Positions 12,730-23,825 of a stretch of DNA of 64,000 nucleotides are shown here, piece after piece. Position numbers and translations under genes: made by a program. The first letter of the stretch is position 1. Every line of letters begins with the position of its first letter. Origin of the DNA: Oidiodendron maius Zn (Eukaryota; Ascomycota; Leotiomycetes; Myxotrichaceae); NCBI GenBank assembly GCA_000827325.1, contig KN832891.1, positions 62,001-126,000 on the forward strand, in the 5' to 3' direction. Below the pieces are notes generated by a model. That model made no database searches. It saw nothing but the letters and a program-made list of their open reading frames with translations, and was not told the DNA's origin.

Positions 12730-13674
12730 ATGAGTACTCAGGAAACGGCGAAGACCCTGTTCCTGACCGCGGATAGTATTGAATATGCATATCGTCTTAT
12801 TGGCAATGCAAGCAACTCCTCTCCACCACTGCTTATGCTTAACCATGTACGAGCAACTATCGACACGTGGGACCCGTTTGTTATCAACAATCTCACCGCG
12901 TCTGGCCGCCGGATTATCACGTACGATTATGCTGGCATTGGACATAGTGGCGGTAGTGTTGCGCCAAACATAAAAGGCTTCGCGATGAACCTGCTTGCCT
13001 TTCTTAGTGTCCTCCTACCCACCTTACAAGTTAAGCGGGTCGACGTTCTTGGATTCTCCATGGGTGGTTATGTTGCCCAGCAACTTTCACTAGACAACCC
13101 GGAGATCGTTGGCAAGCTCATTCTGTCGGGCACTGGTCCCAGTCTTGGCCCAGGTTTACAACGTCCTATGAATGAAGTCCAATCCACAGTCTTCAATCCC
13201 ATTCCGGGGTTGCCGACAATTGAGGCGTTTTTCCCCTCTTTCACTACTGGCGAAGAGGGAGAAGAGTGGTACAATCGGAGCACGAATTCTCGCGCTGCAA
13301 TAGCAGGTCGAGGTGGTGAGCCAGAGATAGCATTGTTCACTACAGGCCCGGCTCTCATCAATTTGACTCAAGCTTACCTCACCTGGGACGCAGACACCGT
13401 CCCTTATTCCCTCCTCCAGGGCATACAGAAGGACACGCTTGTCACCGCTGGAGATAACGACTTGATTATACCAACCCATAACTCATTTATTCTCTCCAGG
13501 CAGCTTTCGCGAGCCAATTTCATGATGTTCCCTAGCAGTGGCCATGGACATATGTTTCAATATGCTCAGTACTACACTAAGGTTGTGATTGAATTTCTTA
13601 ATGGACAACTCCCTATTGTCCCATTTTCAGCTGGAACAACAATTCCGCTTGGGTCTCAAGGTCGAATCAACTGA
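12730..13674 (+). CDS. Alpha/beta-hydrolase fold protein, 314 aa
   Basis: Soluble serine hydrolase of the alpha/beta-fold family; substrate unknown. Single exon of normal length for the family. The oxyanion-side motif is LMLNHVRATIDTWDP (about 36-49). The nucleophile elbow is G-F-S-M-G-G with Ser110, the acid lies in T-A-G-D-N-D (Asp242 or Asp244), and the histidine in S-S-G-H-G-H (His272 or His274). No signal peptide is seen, so it is probably cytosolic. The start at 12730 has AAAATGA context and no better upstream ATG in frame. The gene sits inside a segment that separates two halves of a dispersed repeat (11.9-12.2 and 15.0-15.2 kb). A relic of its last 30 codons exists at about 48212-48305. 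Confidence 0.88.
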   Translation: MSTQETAKTLFLTADSIEYAYRLIGNASNSSPPLLMLNHVRATIDTWDPFVINNLTASGRRIITYDYAGIGHSGGSVAPNIKGFAMNLLAFLSVLLPTLQVKRVDVLGFSMGGYVAQQLSLDNPEIVGKLILSGTGPSLGPGLQRPMNEVQSTVFNPIPGLPTIEAFFPSFTTGEEGEEWYNRSTNSRAAIAGRGGEPEIALFTTGPALINLTQAYLTWDADTVPYSLLQGIQKDTLVTAGDNDLIIPTHNSFILSRQLSRANFMMFPSSGHGHMFQYAQYYTKVVIEFLNGQLPIVPFSAGTTIPLGSQGRIN

Positions 13675-14115
13675 ACAAGGTGGAAACGAAAGAGCAGCAT
13701 GGTATTTTGGGGGATTTTTGGAACTCGCCTAGTCGTATTCTTCGCCCGTTTGATATACTGCACGTACTTCTGTTTGTTATGAATTGATAGATACGGCGTA
13801 GGTAATTTGCTATATATATTGATTGCAACTAATGTCCACTATGACTGGGTCATTTCATTCGAGCATTTTAACCTCGAGTATAATTATATGCAAACTGTAG
13901 CTCGACACATGCGCGATATGACTGTATATCATAATAGTCGTGACTAAATATCATACAAACCACAAGGCAGTATCACAGACTGCACTGCTTTGAAACTGTA
14001 GACTTTCCACCGATCCCTGGAGCGTTTCGTCGCGTGGAGGGCGCGGCCAGCTCTTCTATCCGTAGATATTTCTTTACTGCATCAACGGGGACCTCTATCC
14101 CGACTCCTCTACAAA
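13675..14115. other. Intergenic, no feature recognised
   Basis: Tail-to-tail spacer between the hydrolase and the coiled-coil gene. It would hold both 3' UTRs; no further structure seen. Confidence 0.5.
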
Positions 14116-14757
14116 CTATATAGCCTGTGCAATATCTGAAGGTTCCGCTTCTCCATCGCCACTACCTTTCCCTCTTCCTCCAGCACTAAGCTCGGCGATT
14201 CTCCTCTCCATCTCCTCCTTTATCCGATTCCAGGACCTCGTCTCGTCCACTCTTATCTCCTCCAGCTGTGTCGCCTTATTAACAATCTTTGTATATTGTG
14301 CCACCTCCTGTTTAGCAGCCTGTCGAAACTCTTCTCGGCTTCGAAAGAGCCTCTCCACATCTTGCTCTAGGTCCAAAATCCGCTCTTGGAGTCGAAGCTT
14401 TTCCTCTCTAAGACTGATTATCTCGTTGTCCAATATAGCATGGCTTTTTCTAATAGAAATGGCTTGAGTTTGAGACCGGGAAAATGCAGCGAGGAGCTCG
14501 TCGTGTTCACTCGGCAACAATAATGGTACGCGACACTTCATGCGAGGAGCAGCCTCGGGCGCTTGAGGCGCAGTAATGGGAGTCAAATAGCTAGCAATAC
14601 TGTAGTTGATGCTAGAGGGCGTAGGTAAACCGATTCTGTCCGAATTAATTCGGGGCAACGGAGCAGATGAAGAGAGGAAGCTGAGTGCTGTCGGCGATGA
14701 GGAGATTTGGCCTTGCGGCAAAGGCAGCTGGCGGCTTGGTGATAGAGGAGGGTACAT
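14116..14757 (-). CDS. Coiled-coil protein of unknown function, 213 aa
   Basis: I do not recognise a family. The first 70 residues are rich in Pro, Ser and Leu and likely disordered. A short conserved-looking stretch M-K-C-R-V-P-L-L-L-P-S-E-H follows at about 73-85. A long charged coiled coil runs from about 105 to 190 (heptads around LREEKLRLQERILDLEQDVERL), and the tail is Gly/Ser-rich and acidic. No signal peptide or membrane segment. The frame is intact over 213 codons with codon use like the neighbouring hydrolase, and it converges on that gene. It could be a structural or regulatory scaffold; function open. Confidence 0.6.
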   Translation of the reverse strand: MYPPLSPSRQLPLPQGQISSSPTALSFLSSSAPLPRINSDRIGLPTPSSINYSIASYLTPITAPQAPEAAPRMKCRVPLLLPSEHDELLAAFSRSQTQAISIRKSHAILDNEIISLREEKLRLQERILDLEQDVERLFRSREEFRQAAKQEVAQYTKIVNKATQLEEIRVDETRSWNRIKEEMERRIAELSAGGRGKGSGDGEAEPSDIAQAI

Positions 14758-14992
14758 GCCAAGTTATGATCTTCTTAAGAGTATGTTGGCCGATCTATCT
14801 TGTCTGGCGTGGCCGTCCCGGCAAGGGATCTACTAAATAGAACCCGATTAGTAATTCGTATCTTCTCTCCTTCAATTTCCAGAAAGTAGCTCTCCATGTG
14901 GCCGAGGAGCGGGCGCTTTGCCACTGGTGTCTATGTCCTGTTTGTAAAAGGGTTGTAATCAAAAATCTTCTATTTCAGCCTTTTCGTATCTA

Positions 14993-15192
14993 GCTCTCCG
15001 AGCTCTGGCCGACAAGCCCGTACAGACTAACACATATCCTATACTTGAGAGGCACGGAGTGTTTTCGGGAAGTGCTGTATCGATCGTAGGGAGGGTCGGG
15101 CAGTGTGGGAGTATCATATCCCAAAGACATCCGGCCGCTCGTGCCGCTCGTTTGACGTAATTAAAACTCATCTCCTTCTCGATAATCCATTA
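14993..15192 (+). repeat. Dispersed repeat, block Y copy 1
   Basis: About 200 bp similar to 22357-22568 (shared CTCTGGCCGACAAGCCCGT, CACATATCCTATA, CAGTGTGGGAGTAT, CGCTCGTTTGACGTAATTAA). In copy 2 one frame reads A-L-Q-A-L-A-D-K-P-V-Q-T-N-T-Y, so the repeat may derive from a gene. No family recognised. Confidence 0.75.
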
Positions 15193-15484
15193 CCAAGGAT
15201 AGGAGGTCGGCTAGATCGCTTTCTAGGAGTTGCTTAAGCTCCATCATGACATGCTTCTCCTATTTGACGGGTAGTATAGCCAAATTGCTTATAGATTTGA
15301 GAATAGGACCACCCAATCGATTATAGCAGCTGACAGTCGCGTTTCTGGTCTCGTGTTAGCTCAGGAGCTCTTTGCCGACGAATAGGAGGGTAAGGTATAG
15401 GCCCTAAGGGCTCTTCTAAAGACGGATTAAGTGTACTAAGCATAGGTGGCATTTTAAAAGGCCAATTGACATTAGTTTACACCA

Positions 15485-15971
15485 AAAATTTACTGCATTT
15501 TACTAAGTGCAGTCACTTATGTTTTGTATTTACTAAAGGCAATCATATATTTGTAATAATTACTAGGAACAGCTATTTGTTTTTTAAAATCAGTATAAAT
15601 CTACTAATTCTTAATATTTTTAAATAAAATCAAATATAGAGTACTAGCTAGAAATATATATAAAAAAAGGTTAAGAATTTAAAAAGATTTACTAGTAAGT
15701 TCTTAAGACATTATAATATTAAGTTTGAGCCTTTATCTTTTATCTAGAACCTTAGTATTTTATAATGAATTAATTAATGCTTTTTAAATATTTATAAAAT
15801 ATAAGTTTCTTAGCTAGCATTTTTAGTTTTATTTAAAAATATTAAGAATTAGTAGATTTATACTGATTTTAAAAAACAAATAGCTGTTCCTAGTAATTAT
15901 TACAAATATATGATTGCCTTTAGTAAATACAAAACATAAGTGACTGCACTTAGTAAAATGCTGTAAATTTT
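15485..15971. mobile_element. 487-bp MITE with ~145-bp terminal inverted repeats
   Basis: The left arm AAAATTTACTGCATTTTACT and the right arm (reverse complement AAAATTTACAGCATTTTACT) match for about 145 bp (15485-15630 against 15826-15971), enclosing an AT-rich core with no coding capacity. This is the structure of a foldback-type miniature inverted-repeat element. No clear target duplication was found at the ends. Confidence 0.75.
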
Positions 15972-16099
15972 AAGTAACGCAATACGAGACGCATAAAATC
16001 AATGTTTGTTGTATACTGCTTAATTATGGTAAGCGTAAGCACACTCTACTAGTGCTGTTACTTTACTTCACCGCTGTACGAAGTACCTCCGTAAATAGT

Positions 16100-16617
16100 C
16101 GTTTGTGTTGCTGGGGATCCAGGAGGTAAAAAGGCGTACGCGAGTGGTGGATCGCATTGCCCCGTTTTGGCAATATTTATTCCCAAAGTTCTGCGTTAAT
16201 TGTTGCCTTGATAATCTGGATTTAACTGGTTACGGCTAGTTTAATTCGATGCGTGCTTAGTCACGGAATTGCGGTAGTTCACCAGGTTGACCCTCATTAT
16301 CCCACAACTCAATGTGCGTCTCCCCAGCCACAGTTCCACGGCATCAGCTTCTGACGAGTTACCTATTTTATAGCAGGTCACTTCGCCGTTCGTGATATGA
16401 AATAAGCCTAAAGCGGTACATGCGTCGAAACCTAGAGTCTGGTTGGCTATGGTTTTTCTCCCGATTTATTTTTAGCGATGAGCTCACAGGGAAATTCATA
16501 CCTGAAGCATTAATAATATGCATAGTCCCGGCTCCAGCTCTTGCTGCCATGTATGATACCTGTTACTGCAAAACAGCCTGATCGTAATTAAAGCATAAAT
16601 CAATCAGAATCACTAAC
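16100..16617 (+). repeat. Upstream part of the bZIP locus, duplicated at 46.88-47.76 kb
   Basis: The 5' flank of the bZIP gene is shared with 46880-47760, for example GTTAATTGTTGCCTTGATAATCTGGATTTAACT and CCTAGAGTCTGGTTGGCTA stretches (shared in pieces). It includes one copy of the ATTGCC-N7-GGCAAT box at 16150-16184. The second copy contains an extra insertion. Confidence 0.7.
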
Positions 16618-17687
16618 ATGAAAGACCCAATTCCGGAACAAATGGCTGCACCTATGGCATCGCCTTATTTCACGATACCGATGCGCACTAACAAGGAACA
16701 CCCACAGGTGAATCCTAGATATCGAGGAATTGGCTATCAGGTATCGGCTTATGATGCCAATATCAGAGGTAGCCAGACTGTAGAACCCTTGTATCACTGC
16801 GAGGATACAGTAGCAGCACAAAAATCTACGAATATAGCGCTGGGTCTGGAAGTCGAACACATGCTCTCGTGCAACAACAGCATGGATGGCCAACAGATAC
16901 TGATGTATTCTGGTCATGGCATTGCTACCGATAGACATGGAAGTGCAGCCCAAAAGATAATGAAACACAGTCTTCGGTCTCAGGGTGCCATGAGGTGTGA
17001 GCCCGGCTTGAAACCTAGGGGGAGGCCGCGGGTCATTGCGGAAGATAAAACTGCTGCAGATGTACGTTATATGGAATTCCTTAATGACATTTGATATAAT
17101 ATGAATTTTTAAGGATTGGAAAGGAACCGCACCTGAAAATCACCAACTCACTCATTGTGCTACGCGATATCTCAACGATTATATAGCTAACTCTCTTTGT
17201 ACAGCGACGTAGGACTCAGATACGCGTGGCTCAGAGAGCATATCGAGAGCGTAAGGAAAAGACAATTTTGTTTTTAAAGAAGCGAACCCAGGAACTTCGG
17301 AGGCTCCAGGAGGCGACGCGCACAATTTCCATCAATCTCTATGAATTTGCTATTAGGCAAAATCTTTCACAGCGGGAACCGGAATTTTGTCGAGAACTTC
17401 GATCAAGTATAGAGAGTATTCTAGCATTAACAGAAGCTTCTACAGATGACGCTATAGGTTGTGAGGAGAATCATGCTCATGAAAGGGAGCCTAACTATCC
17501 TGAACCCGAGCTTCAGGCTTATAACGAAGCGACCAACCGACAAACATGCTGGGGGCAAGGAAAAGAAGACACTCCTCCTGCTTCAGATCCCGGAAATTTA
17601 TGGGGTTTATTTACTCAATCCAACAGCCAGAAGAAAGAAATTCAGATGGGCAGTACGTATCAAATCTACGACAGTTGTATATGTTAG
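16618..17687 (+). CDS. bZIP transcription factor, two exons, 308 aa
   Basis: Sequence-specific DNA-binding regulator acting in the nucleus. Exons 16618-17061 and 17205-17687, with intron 17062-17204 (GTACGT...TACAG). Joining them restores a canonical fungal basic region: G-R-P-R-V, then D-K-T-A-A-D at residues 143-148, followed by R-R-R-T-Q-I-R-V-A-Q-R-A-Y-R-E-R-K-E (149-166), and a Leu/Ile-rich zipper in F-L-K-K-R-T-Q-E-L-R-R-L. The N-terminal 130 residues have no recognised domain. The C-terminal end is short compared with AP-1-like factors and lacks the Cys-rich redox domain. A partial copy of exon 1 lies at 47850-48094. The far 3' end could contain an unrecognised intron. Confidence 0.8.
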
Positions 17688-17899
17688 ACGTCCATCCCAT
17701 AATATGATGCCCAACCACGGTTGTCGGAAGCGTCCGCGTTGTTTACTGCGGCGACTTAGTTTATTCACTGTTAACCAGACATGGTGCAATGCTTTGCAAA
17801 AGATGTAGAGAGGTTGCGTACATTGTCCTGCATCTGACAAGTTTATTAATACCTTGAGGAGTGTATCTAGTGTAATAAATCGAATAGCATATAATTCTT

Positions 17900-18405
17900 G
17901 GATGGCAATCTGTTAAAATAGGAGAGATACTTATTTTGCACCAAAATTAACCTAGGTAATAGTTATTTTAATGATAGATAAATTTAAAACACTATAGAGT
18001 AAGCACTAGTCTCTATTACTAGTTACTTAATAACTACTTACTATAGAATTAGTAATCTATAGGTTTATATATCCTAGTTTTATAGCAAATATAGCCTATA
18101 GTTATTACTAATTATCTGTATTAATATACTATAGTCTATTATTTTACTGATCTCTAATAAAGTTAATTCTAGCTTAGTATAGTTAAAGACTTTTAATACT
18201 ACAATTTATAATAGAGATTCTAATACTAGAATACTATATATAAATTAGAGTACTAGTAGAAAAGGTTCATTTTAGTAATAGAAATAATTATAAAGATACA
18301 TTTCCTTTCTAAAGTCTTACTTTATTTTTTAAGCTCTTACTATTTAAATAGATATACCTCTACTCTTCTTTACTTATTACTTAGATTTTTTCCTAATATA
18401 CTAGA
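17900..18405. repeat. RIP-mutated repeat copy related to 48.6 kb
   Basis: Very TA-rich. Bases 17998-18140 align to 48628-48780 with nearly every difference a C-to-T or G-to-A change (GTAAGCACTAGTCTC is shared at the left end). The repeat family is unrecognised; the rest of the block has no coding frame. Confidence 0.6.
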
Positions 18406-18408
18406 ATC

Positions 18409-18715
18409 TCTTAAAGCAGAGGTCAGGTAGTATATAGGTTATAGTCAGGAACCAAGGTGAAACTCAGTTATATTGACCATAGGCTTTCAGCATAGCGATA
18501 TACAGAAAGTAGTAGATAACTTAAGTGATACAGAGGCAACTAAGGTAAGAAGAGACTCAGGAGAACTAGAGCCTTTTATGCTTAATACTACACACTCAAT
18601 TAAGTTACCAAATAGGCTTCCACTTAGTCACCCTATAGGCACCAGCAGGCAGCCTAGTAGGCAGCTGTATCGCATGTGTAAATGTGCCTGAAGCCTTAGG
18701 ACTCAGTCAATATAT
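18409..18715 (-). repeat. LTR relic (variant of the copia LTR family)
   Basis: Matches the LTR family at its outer left part (GCAGAGGTCAGG, TATAGTCAGGAACCAAGGTGA, CTCAGTTATATTG) and at the end (CCTGAAGCC...CAGTCAATA), with a divergent, longer middle. It shares AGGTCAGG with the fragment at 52461, suggesting a second LTR subfamily. No matching target duplication was found. Confidence 0.65.
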
Positions 18716-18887
18716 TATAGTCTCTACATAATATTAAGATAATAAATCTAAAAGAGAACTATATTCTTAAGATAAGTCTGATCTCTATATTAATAATAGG
18801 AGATAACTTATAAAACAAGATATATTTAGCTAATAATATCCAAAGCTAGTAATAATATATCTATCTAAGTGCTATAGATAGTTATCC
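18716..18887. other. Short AT-rich spacer
   Basis: TA-rich, no feature recognised. Confidence 0.4.
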
Positions 18888-21162
18888 TCATATTATTGTT
18901 TGTATTTCTGGCCACAGGAATGCTTCAGGTATAGATACAAGGTGTGTTGCATGTGTTGCCTCATATTTTAGCAATAGCTCAGAGATTGAGGTTGTAAACC
19001 ACGCCTTGTTGGCGTCAACCGCGGCCTGGCCACCCTGAAAGAGAGCCCAAAGCATCAGTGCAGGAAATTGTTCCATTAAGACATTGGATTCTGACCGGTC
19101 TATGGCAGCCCTGAGTCGCTCCGTGAAGGTACGGAACATGGACATACGGACTGGCATATCCCGAAGGGTGGAGAATATGTAGATCACGGCCCCATAAGCA
19201 AAAACTTCAAAAACCTTAAACCGCAAATTTTGGCTAGGGAGAGGGTCCCCAAAGTTTAACAGAGCACAAACAGTGCGCATGAGAGTTTCAACCGCGTCAC
19301 TAAAGTGGACGCGATCTGCTTCCAAGACGCGAGGTCCACCAAGTGTTTGGCGCCGGAGCGTAAGGTTCCGAAGCCCCCAAAACATCGTCTGTGCAATTCT
19401 ACAAAACTTCGTTGAGCCATGGTACTTCATCAATTGCATGCTGAAGGAATGACTATGTACTTTCGTTGCACTATCAGGTGGCCCAAAATCTGATACAATC
19501 CTCGCACTGCTTGGGATGTCAGAATAAAACAGTGGGTTCTCCTGTAGCATCAATGATGCCCGTAAGTCGTAGCTATGGGGCTCGAGAGTAAGCATATAGC
19601 GTTATCATCATCGCTTGGATACGACCACGATGTCCTGACAAGCGTCAACTTTTGGGGTCACTTACGCTTCCACTAACTTCCGAAGCAGACCATCCATGCC
19701 CAAGAGTTCAAGTCCACCTTTTGCAGCAACCAGATGTTTCAATCCAGCCCAGTGAGTTCGAATTGTCTGTGGGGTTCCACAATATGCCTATCGACGCCCC
19801 TGTAAGTCAATATATGATCTTCTCTTGAGACTTTCCGTACTACATACCTCAAACCCGAGTATACATGCTACGGTAGCGATTGTAGCATCGCTTTGGACCT
19901 TCTCGCCATCTTTGAGTCTTAAATTAATGACTCGAATTACCTCACCAAGATGATAATAGAAAGAATAAGACATATCTTGCTGTTGAAACAGATCGCGCTG
20001 GGCTGCTGAAATGAGCATTGCCATATTATAGAGAGCCATGTCGCTACGTGAGATGGAGAAGAATTGCTCTCCAGATCCAATATGGCAGTTAGTCTTTGCG
20101 AATACGGTTATATCTAGATAGTCTCGATCAATTACTCTGGGTGGAGAAAACGTAATGGTAGATTTACTCACAGTGATGAACCAAGCTTCTGATCCGGCGC
20201 AAGGCAGGTTGGGGTAACGGTTGAACTACACTTGGGACATCTGCAGCGCTGGGTGGAAATCTAGGGCTGAGGATGGCCTTCCCGGAGCTGTTCATAAATC
20301 CTTGACGCGGTGACTGGTCAAGAATTTGATCGTTTGATCCGCTGTAATCTCGGGCCTGGTGCCGCAAGATAGGATCAGGGGAGGTCAAAGGGAGGTTGGT
20401 TCGACACCCTTCCGGTTTTCTTAAACACGGCGAGGGAGAACTAAAGACCGAGACTGAATCTGGCGGCAGCCGCTGTTGTTTAACCCGATATTCTGCAAAT
20501 GGGCTCCATTCACATTCTACCCCAACCTGGTCATTATTATTTTGTGGATTTGTGCATCGGGACGACCGTTCCTGGAAACTGGATTCATCTTTCCTGGAAT
20601 ATCGAGGTAACTCGCCTTCCTTCATCTTCTCACAATCCATCCTCTCGCTATTCATCTTCTCACTATTCATATTCTCACAGCGCACCTTATTTCTCCGTTT
20701 TCTATAGGAGGATATCAATTTGAGTTTGCTGGTAACGCCCCCAATGGCGGCTTTGGGTTCCGTGAAGGGTAGATGTGAGGACCTCTTTCCATGGTAAAAA
20801 TAGTTAGTGACATGGCTACGAGCCAGCTTCCGCGATTGACTGCTGGGACGACCATTTGGTGACTCTCTTGTGGTAGTGATAAATAGATGTGGCGGTTGCG
20901 AGGGAGCTTGTAGATCCGCATTGCTCTTGTCGGGTAGGGTTTCGTGATTGATTTTTGAAGCCGTTCTTGCTTCGGGTATAGCCTCGGTTTCTGCAGCAGA
21001 AGACGATACCAATAGAACCTCCTTGGACGGATTCGAGCTTTGAAGAGTTGCCATGGCTACTGAATAGACGATGGGCAGTCTCAGGTAAAGTTGCGTGTCG
21101 GCGTGGGACCCTAAATTCTGACGTAGCACACCAAATGAAGTCCTGCTAAGCACTTGGCTCAT
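18888..21162 (-). CDS. Fungal regulator with DUF3468/Fungal_trans_2-type domain, 687 aa
   Basis: Predicted nuclear regulator. Four exons on the minus strand: 21162-20172, 20113-19848, 19787-19666 and 19572-18888; the phases agree at all three joins (phase 1, 0, 2). The N-terminal 320 residues are low-complexity and contain a repeated Asn-Ser-Glu-Lys-Met run encoded by a ~15-bp minisatellite near 20627-20685. The conserved region starts R-R-I-R-S-L-V-H-H-Y, then F-F-S-I-S-R-S-D-M-A-L-Y-N, then G-L-K-H-L-V-A-A-K-G-G-L-E-L-L-G, and ends L-W-P-E-I-Q. No Zn2Cys6 cluster is visible, as in several DUF3468 proteins. The first ATG at 21162 was chosen; 21051 (M-A-T-L-Q-S) is an alternative. Confidence 0.75.
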
Positions 21163-22089
21163 TTCGATTCACTATTCCGCTTCCGGATAATTATCCGATT
21201 GCCCCTTGTTGTATACACCCGCCATAACTCAGTGATCGGACGTACTTTTACTGTAAAACGATCAGCATCTACGGTTTCTAGTTTACTTCGGGATATGTTC
21301 CATCCCTACCGATATCCCCGTCTACAGACTCAGGAGTGTGCCTAATTCTCGATGAATTATCCGTGCACGCGCGTAAGTACCGTGTTATTGAAATCTACTA
21401 GCATTCAGGTTCTACTGTACCCCACATAAATACTGCGCACAAACTCTCACAAACCCAAAATTTACGAGTCACAGTATTGAATTAAACGTATTACCATAGT
21501 AGTAAAAAAAATACTTAAGTCAATTGGGTAATGCAAATATGGCCGACCTATCATTGCCTCAGGCAGCGACATCTACACCGGAACGTGTCGCAGTATCAGA
21601 GATATGGTGCGCAGGGAAAGTGTAAGCTGCCACAACACTCCGGTGCTCAAAAGTGGAGTTTTACACAGCGTAATACCATTACACTACCTCTAATGCGATA
21701 ATGTTGCGTCGAGTGGGGCTTGATTTAGGTGCACGTGATAGGCTCGTATTTTCAGGTAATAATACTCTGTATTTTATAAGGGTGGGTTTAACCGCCACCT
21801 TTATACTTCGTGACAGGACTATAATTCCAAATACAGTCTCAGATAACTCAAATCAAGGGGTTTCAGTATACATAACAACTACTCCTTCATACACTCTATC
21901 CCACTTGACGCAATACGAATATAGTGTCAACCTGCTATCACGTGTTATTATGTTAGTAAGAATCATGTAACTTATTTAAAGCTACCCTTCTTGTCTAGTT
22001 TTACACCTTCAATCGAGTCAACTTCCCTTAAATCTCAGGTTGATATATAGGTCTCTAATTAATAAGCTGAATGTAACGAATAAGAGGGA
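21163..22089. other. Intergenic, upstream of the DUF3468 gene
   Basis: No convincing gene. A short open frame at 21701-21970 (89 codons) has no recognisable motif. The rest is ordinary intergenic sequence. Confidence 0.45.
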
Positions 22090-22333
22090 GCTTCCGGAAT
22101 AGGCTCAGGTTATTTTCCATAGTAAATTTAGCTGGGAACAAAAGTTTCCAAAATAGGGCAATGCGTTAAGGCCTAGTATCCGAAGTATCGAGCAGGCTTG
22201 CTGTAAAGGAAGCAGGGGGTCTTCTAGTTAGACCGCGGGATATTCCGTCTGTACAGGGATAGTTGTAGGTGTAAGGTTAGCTACATTGGCGTAGTAGAGG
22301 TACACTCACACCCTTGCCTCCGAAGGTGCTTTG
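22090..22333 (+). repeat. Dispersed repeat, block X copy 2
   Basis: Second copy of the block seen at 11915-12215, here immediately followed (24 bp) by block Y. It contains a copy of the 33-bp box on the minus strand at 22135-22170. Confidence 0.75.
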
Positions 22334-22356
22334 GCCCAGCGTTGGCAACAGTATGA

Positions 22357-22568
22357 ACATCTAGCTCTCCAAGCTCTGGCCGACAAGCCCGTACAGACCA
22401 ACACATATCCTATATTTGAGAGACACGGAGGGTTTTCGGGAAGGTGCTGCAGCAGTCGTAGGGAGGGTCCGGCAGTGTGGGAGTATTATATCCCAAAGAC
22501 ATCCAGCGGCTCATGCCGCTCGTTTGACGTAATTAAAACCTTATCTCCTTCTCGAGAATCCATTACCA
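22357..22568 (+). repeat. Dispersed repeat, block Y copy 2
   Basis: Second copy of 14993-15192, contiguous with block X copy 2. Both Y copies end at ATCCATTACCA. Confidence 0.75.
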
Positions 22569-22641
22569 GAGTGCCAGTTCCTAAGTCGTGTATTGGGATG
22601 CTTCAAAAAGGTATTTAAGCGAGCAGGACTCTGGTATCTAA

Positions 22642-22799
22642 AGGCCCGTTCGGCAGGCCTGAGCTAATCCCAGGCGTGCATCGAATACAGTAAAATAATC
22701 GCAATAATCTATAAGAATGACGCCAATAATCCAGATAATTAGGATTATTAGAAGAGTCCCATAATCGTAATAATCTTAGGCCGCCGCCGAACAGGCCCT
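22642..22799. mobile_element. Short (~158 bp) inverted-repeat element
   Basis: Ends AAGGCCCGTTCGGC and GCCGAACAGGCCCT are inverted repeats and enclose an AT-rich core with repeated ATAATC motifs. CTAA flanks both sides. The GGCC-GTTCGGC ends resemble those of small hAT-like MITEs; family assignment is inference. Confidence 0.55.
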
Positions 22800-23825
22800 A
22801 AGAGGCTGGAGAAGGTAGATTTCGAGTCTGCACGAAATTTAGCCGAAAACAGCAAACAAAATGTGGCGTGTGCTCTGTAATCACTCCCAGTCGACAAAAA
22901 AGAGCGCGTAATTCCATCGTTTTAAGTAGCTAAAATTACCGTGATGAGTTTGTCTTTATTTTATTAGCAATTTATATCTCAATCATGCAAGATAATTGAT
23001 AGAAATATTTACTAACATCTCTTAGTGCATTCCCGACACCAACTTTCAGTTCCATACTTGAATGAATACTATCAATTTTGCACATTAATCTCCAACTATT
23101 TGCAGCACCCGATCCTTCAAGCAGACTCATGATAAGAACTCTCGTCCCAAAAACTCTTTCCATCCCTCGATATGCGGACCCTGAGTGGCAATCCCGACAG
23201 CAATTTTCTCCATATCCATCATTATCAAGGGTTGTGTCAGTATTGCTTTTGACGGCCTTGAGGAAGACCCATAAAATTCTCCATTTCGTTGTGCGAGATC
23301 TATATCCTTGAGCGCCTAACGTCTTGCCTGTAAATTCCCGAACAAAAGGAGTAATGGAAAATCTATTCTAAAGATTTATTGTCTGTTATATACAAGTAGA
23401 CTGGGGGCAAAACTCAGAAGGCATAACGTCTTGCGTATTGCAACTCTAGAAGTCCGCCTCTAGTACTCTTCTTCTCTCCTTTACCTGTTATTAATAGAAG
23501 TCCATCAAAAGGGATACATTGGTTCGTCAGGGACTTACAATATATATAGCCTCATTTCACCGAAATAGTGAACTATAATGCAATTTGTGTGTTGCAAGAA
23601 AAACTACAATTTAATGATTAGATAGAGCTACTGTAAGGAATGTCCATATACAAAGCGAACCTAGACAGTTCTTCCAATATACCGATGGAAAACGAATCTG
23701 AAGAGAAAATCCAAGAGACATGTAAATGGTCGGTCGGCCTCTCGGATGAAACCTAACACAATAGATCCTTCATGATACCTGCACGCTATCTGACCCGATT
23801 CGGCATCTTCATGCTGCAGCCAAAA
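22800..23825. other. Intergenic, no reliable gene
   Basis: A minus-strand frame at 22972-23163 (63 codons) could be the tail of a decayed gene but carries no motif I recognise. No repeats noted. Confidence 0.4.

Noticed and set aside
22972-23163. 63-codon minus-strand frame with charged residues
   Set aside because: No motif, no start context, no splice partner; could be chance.
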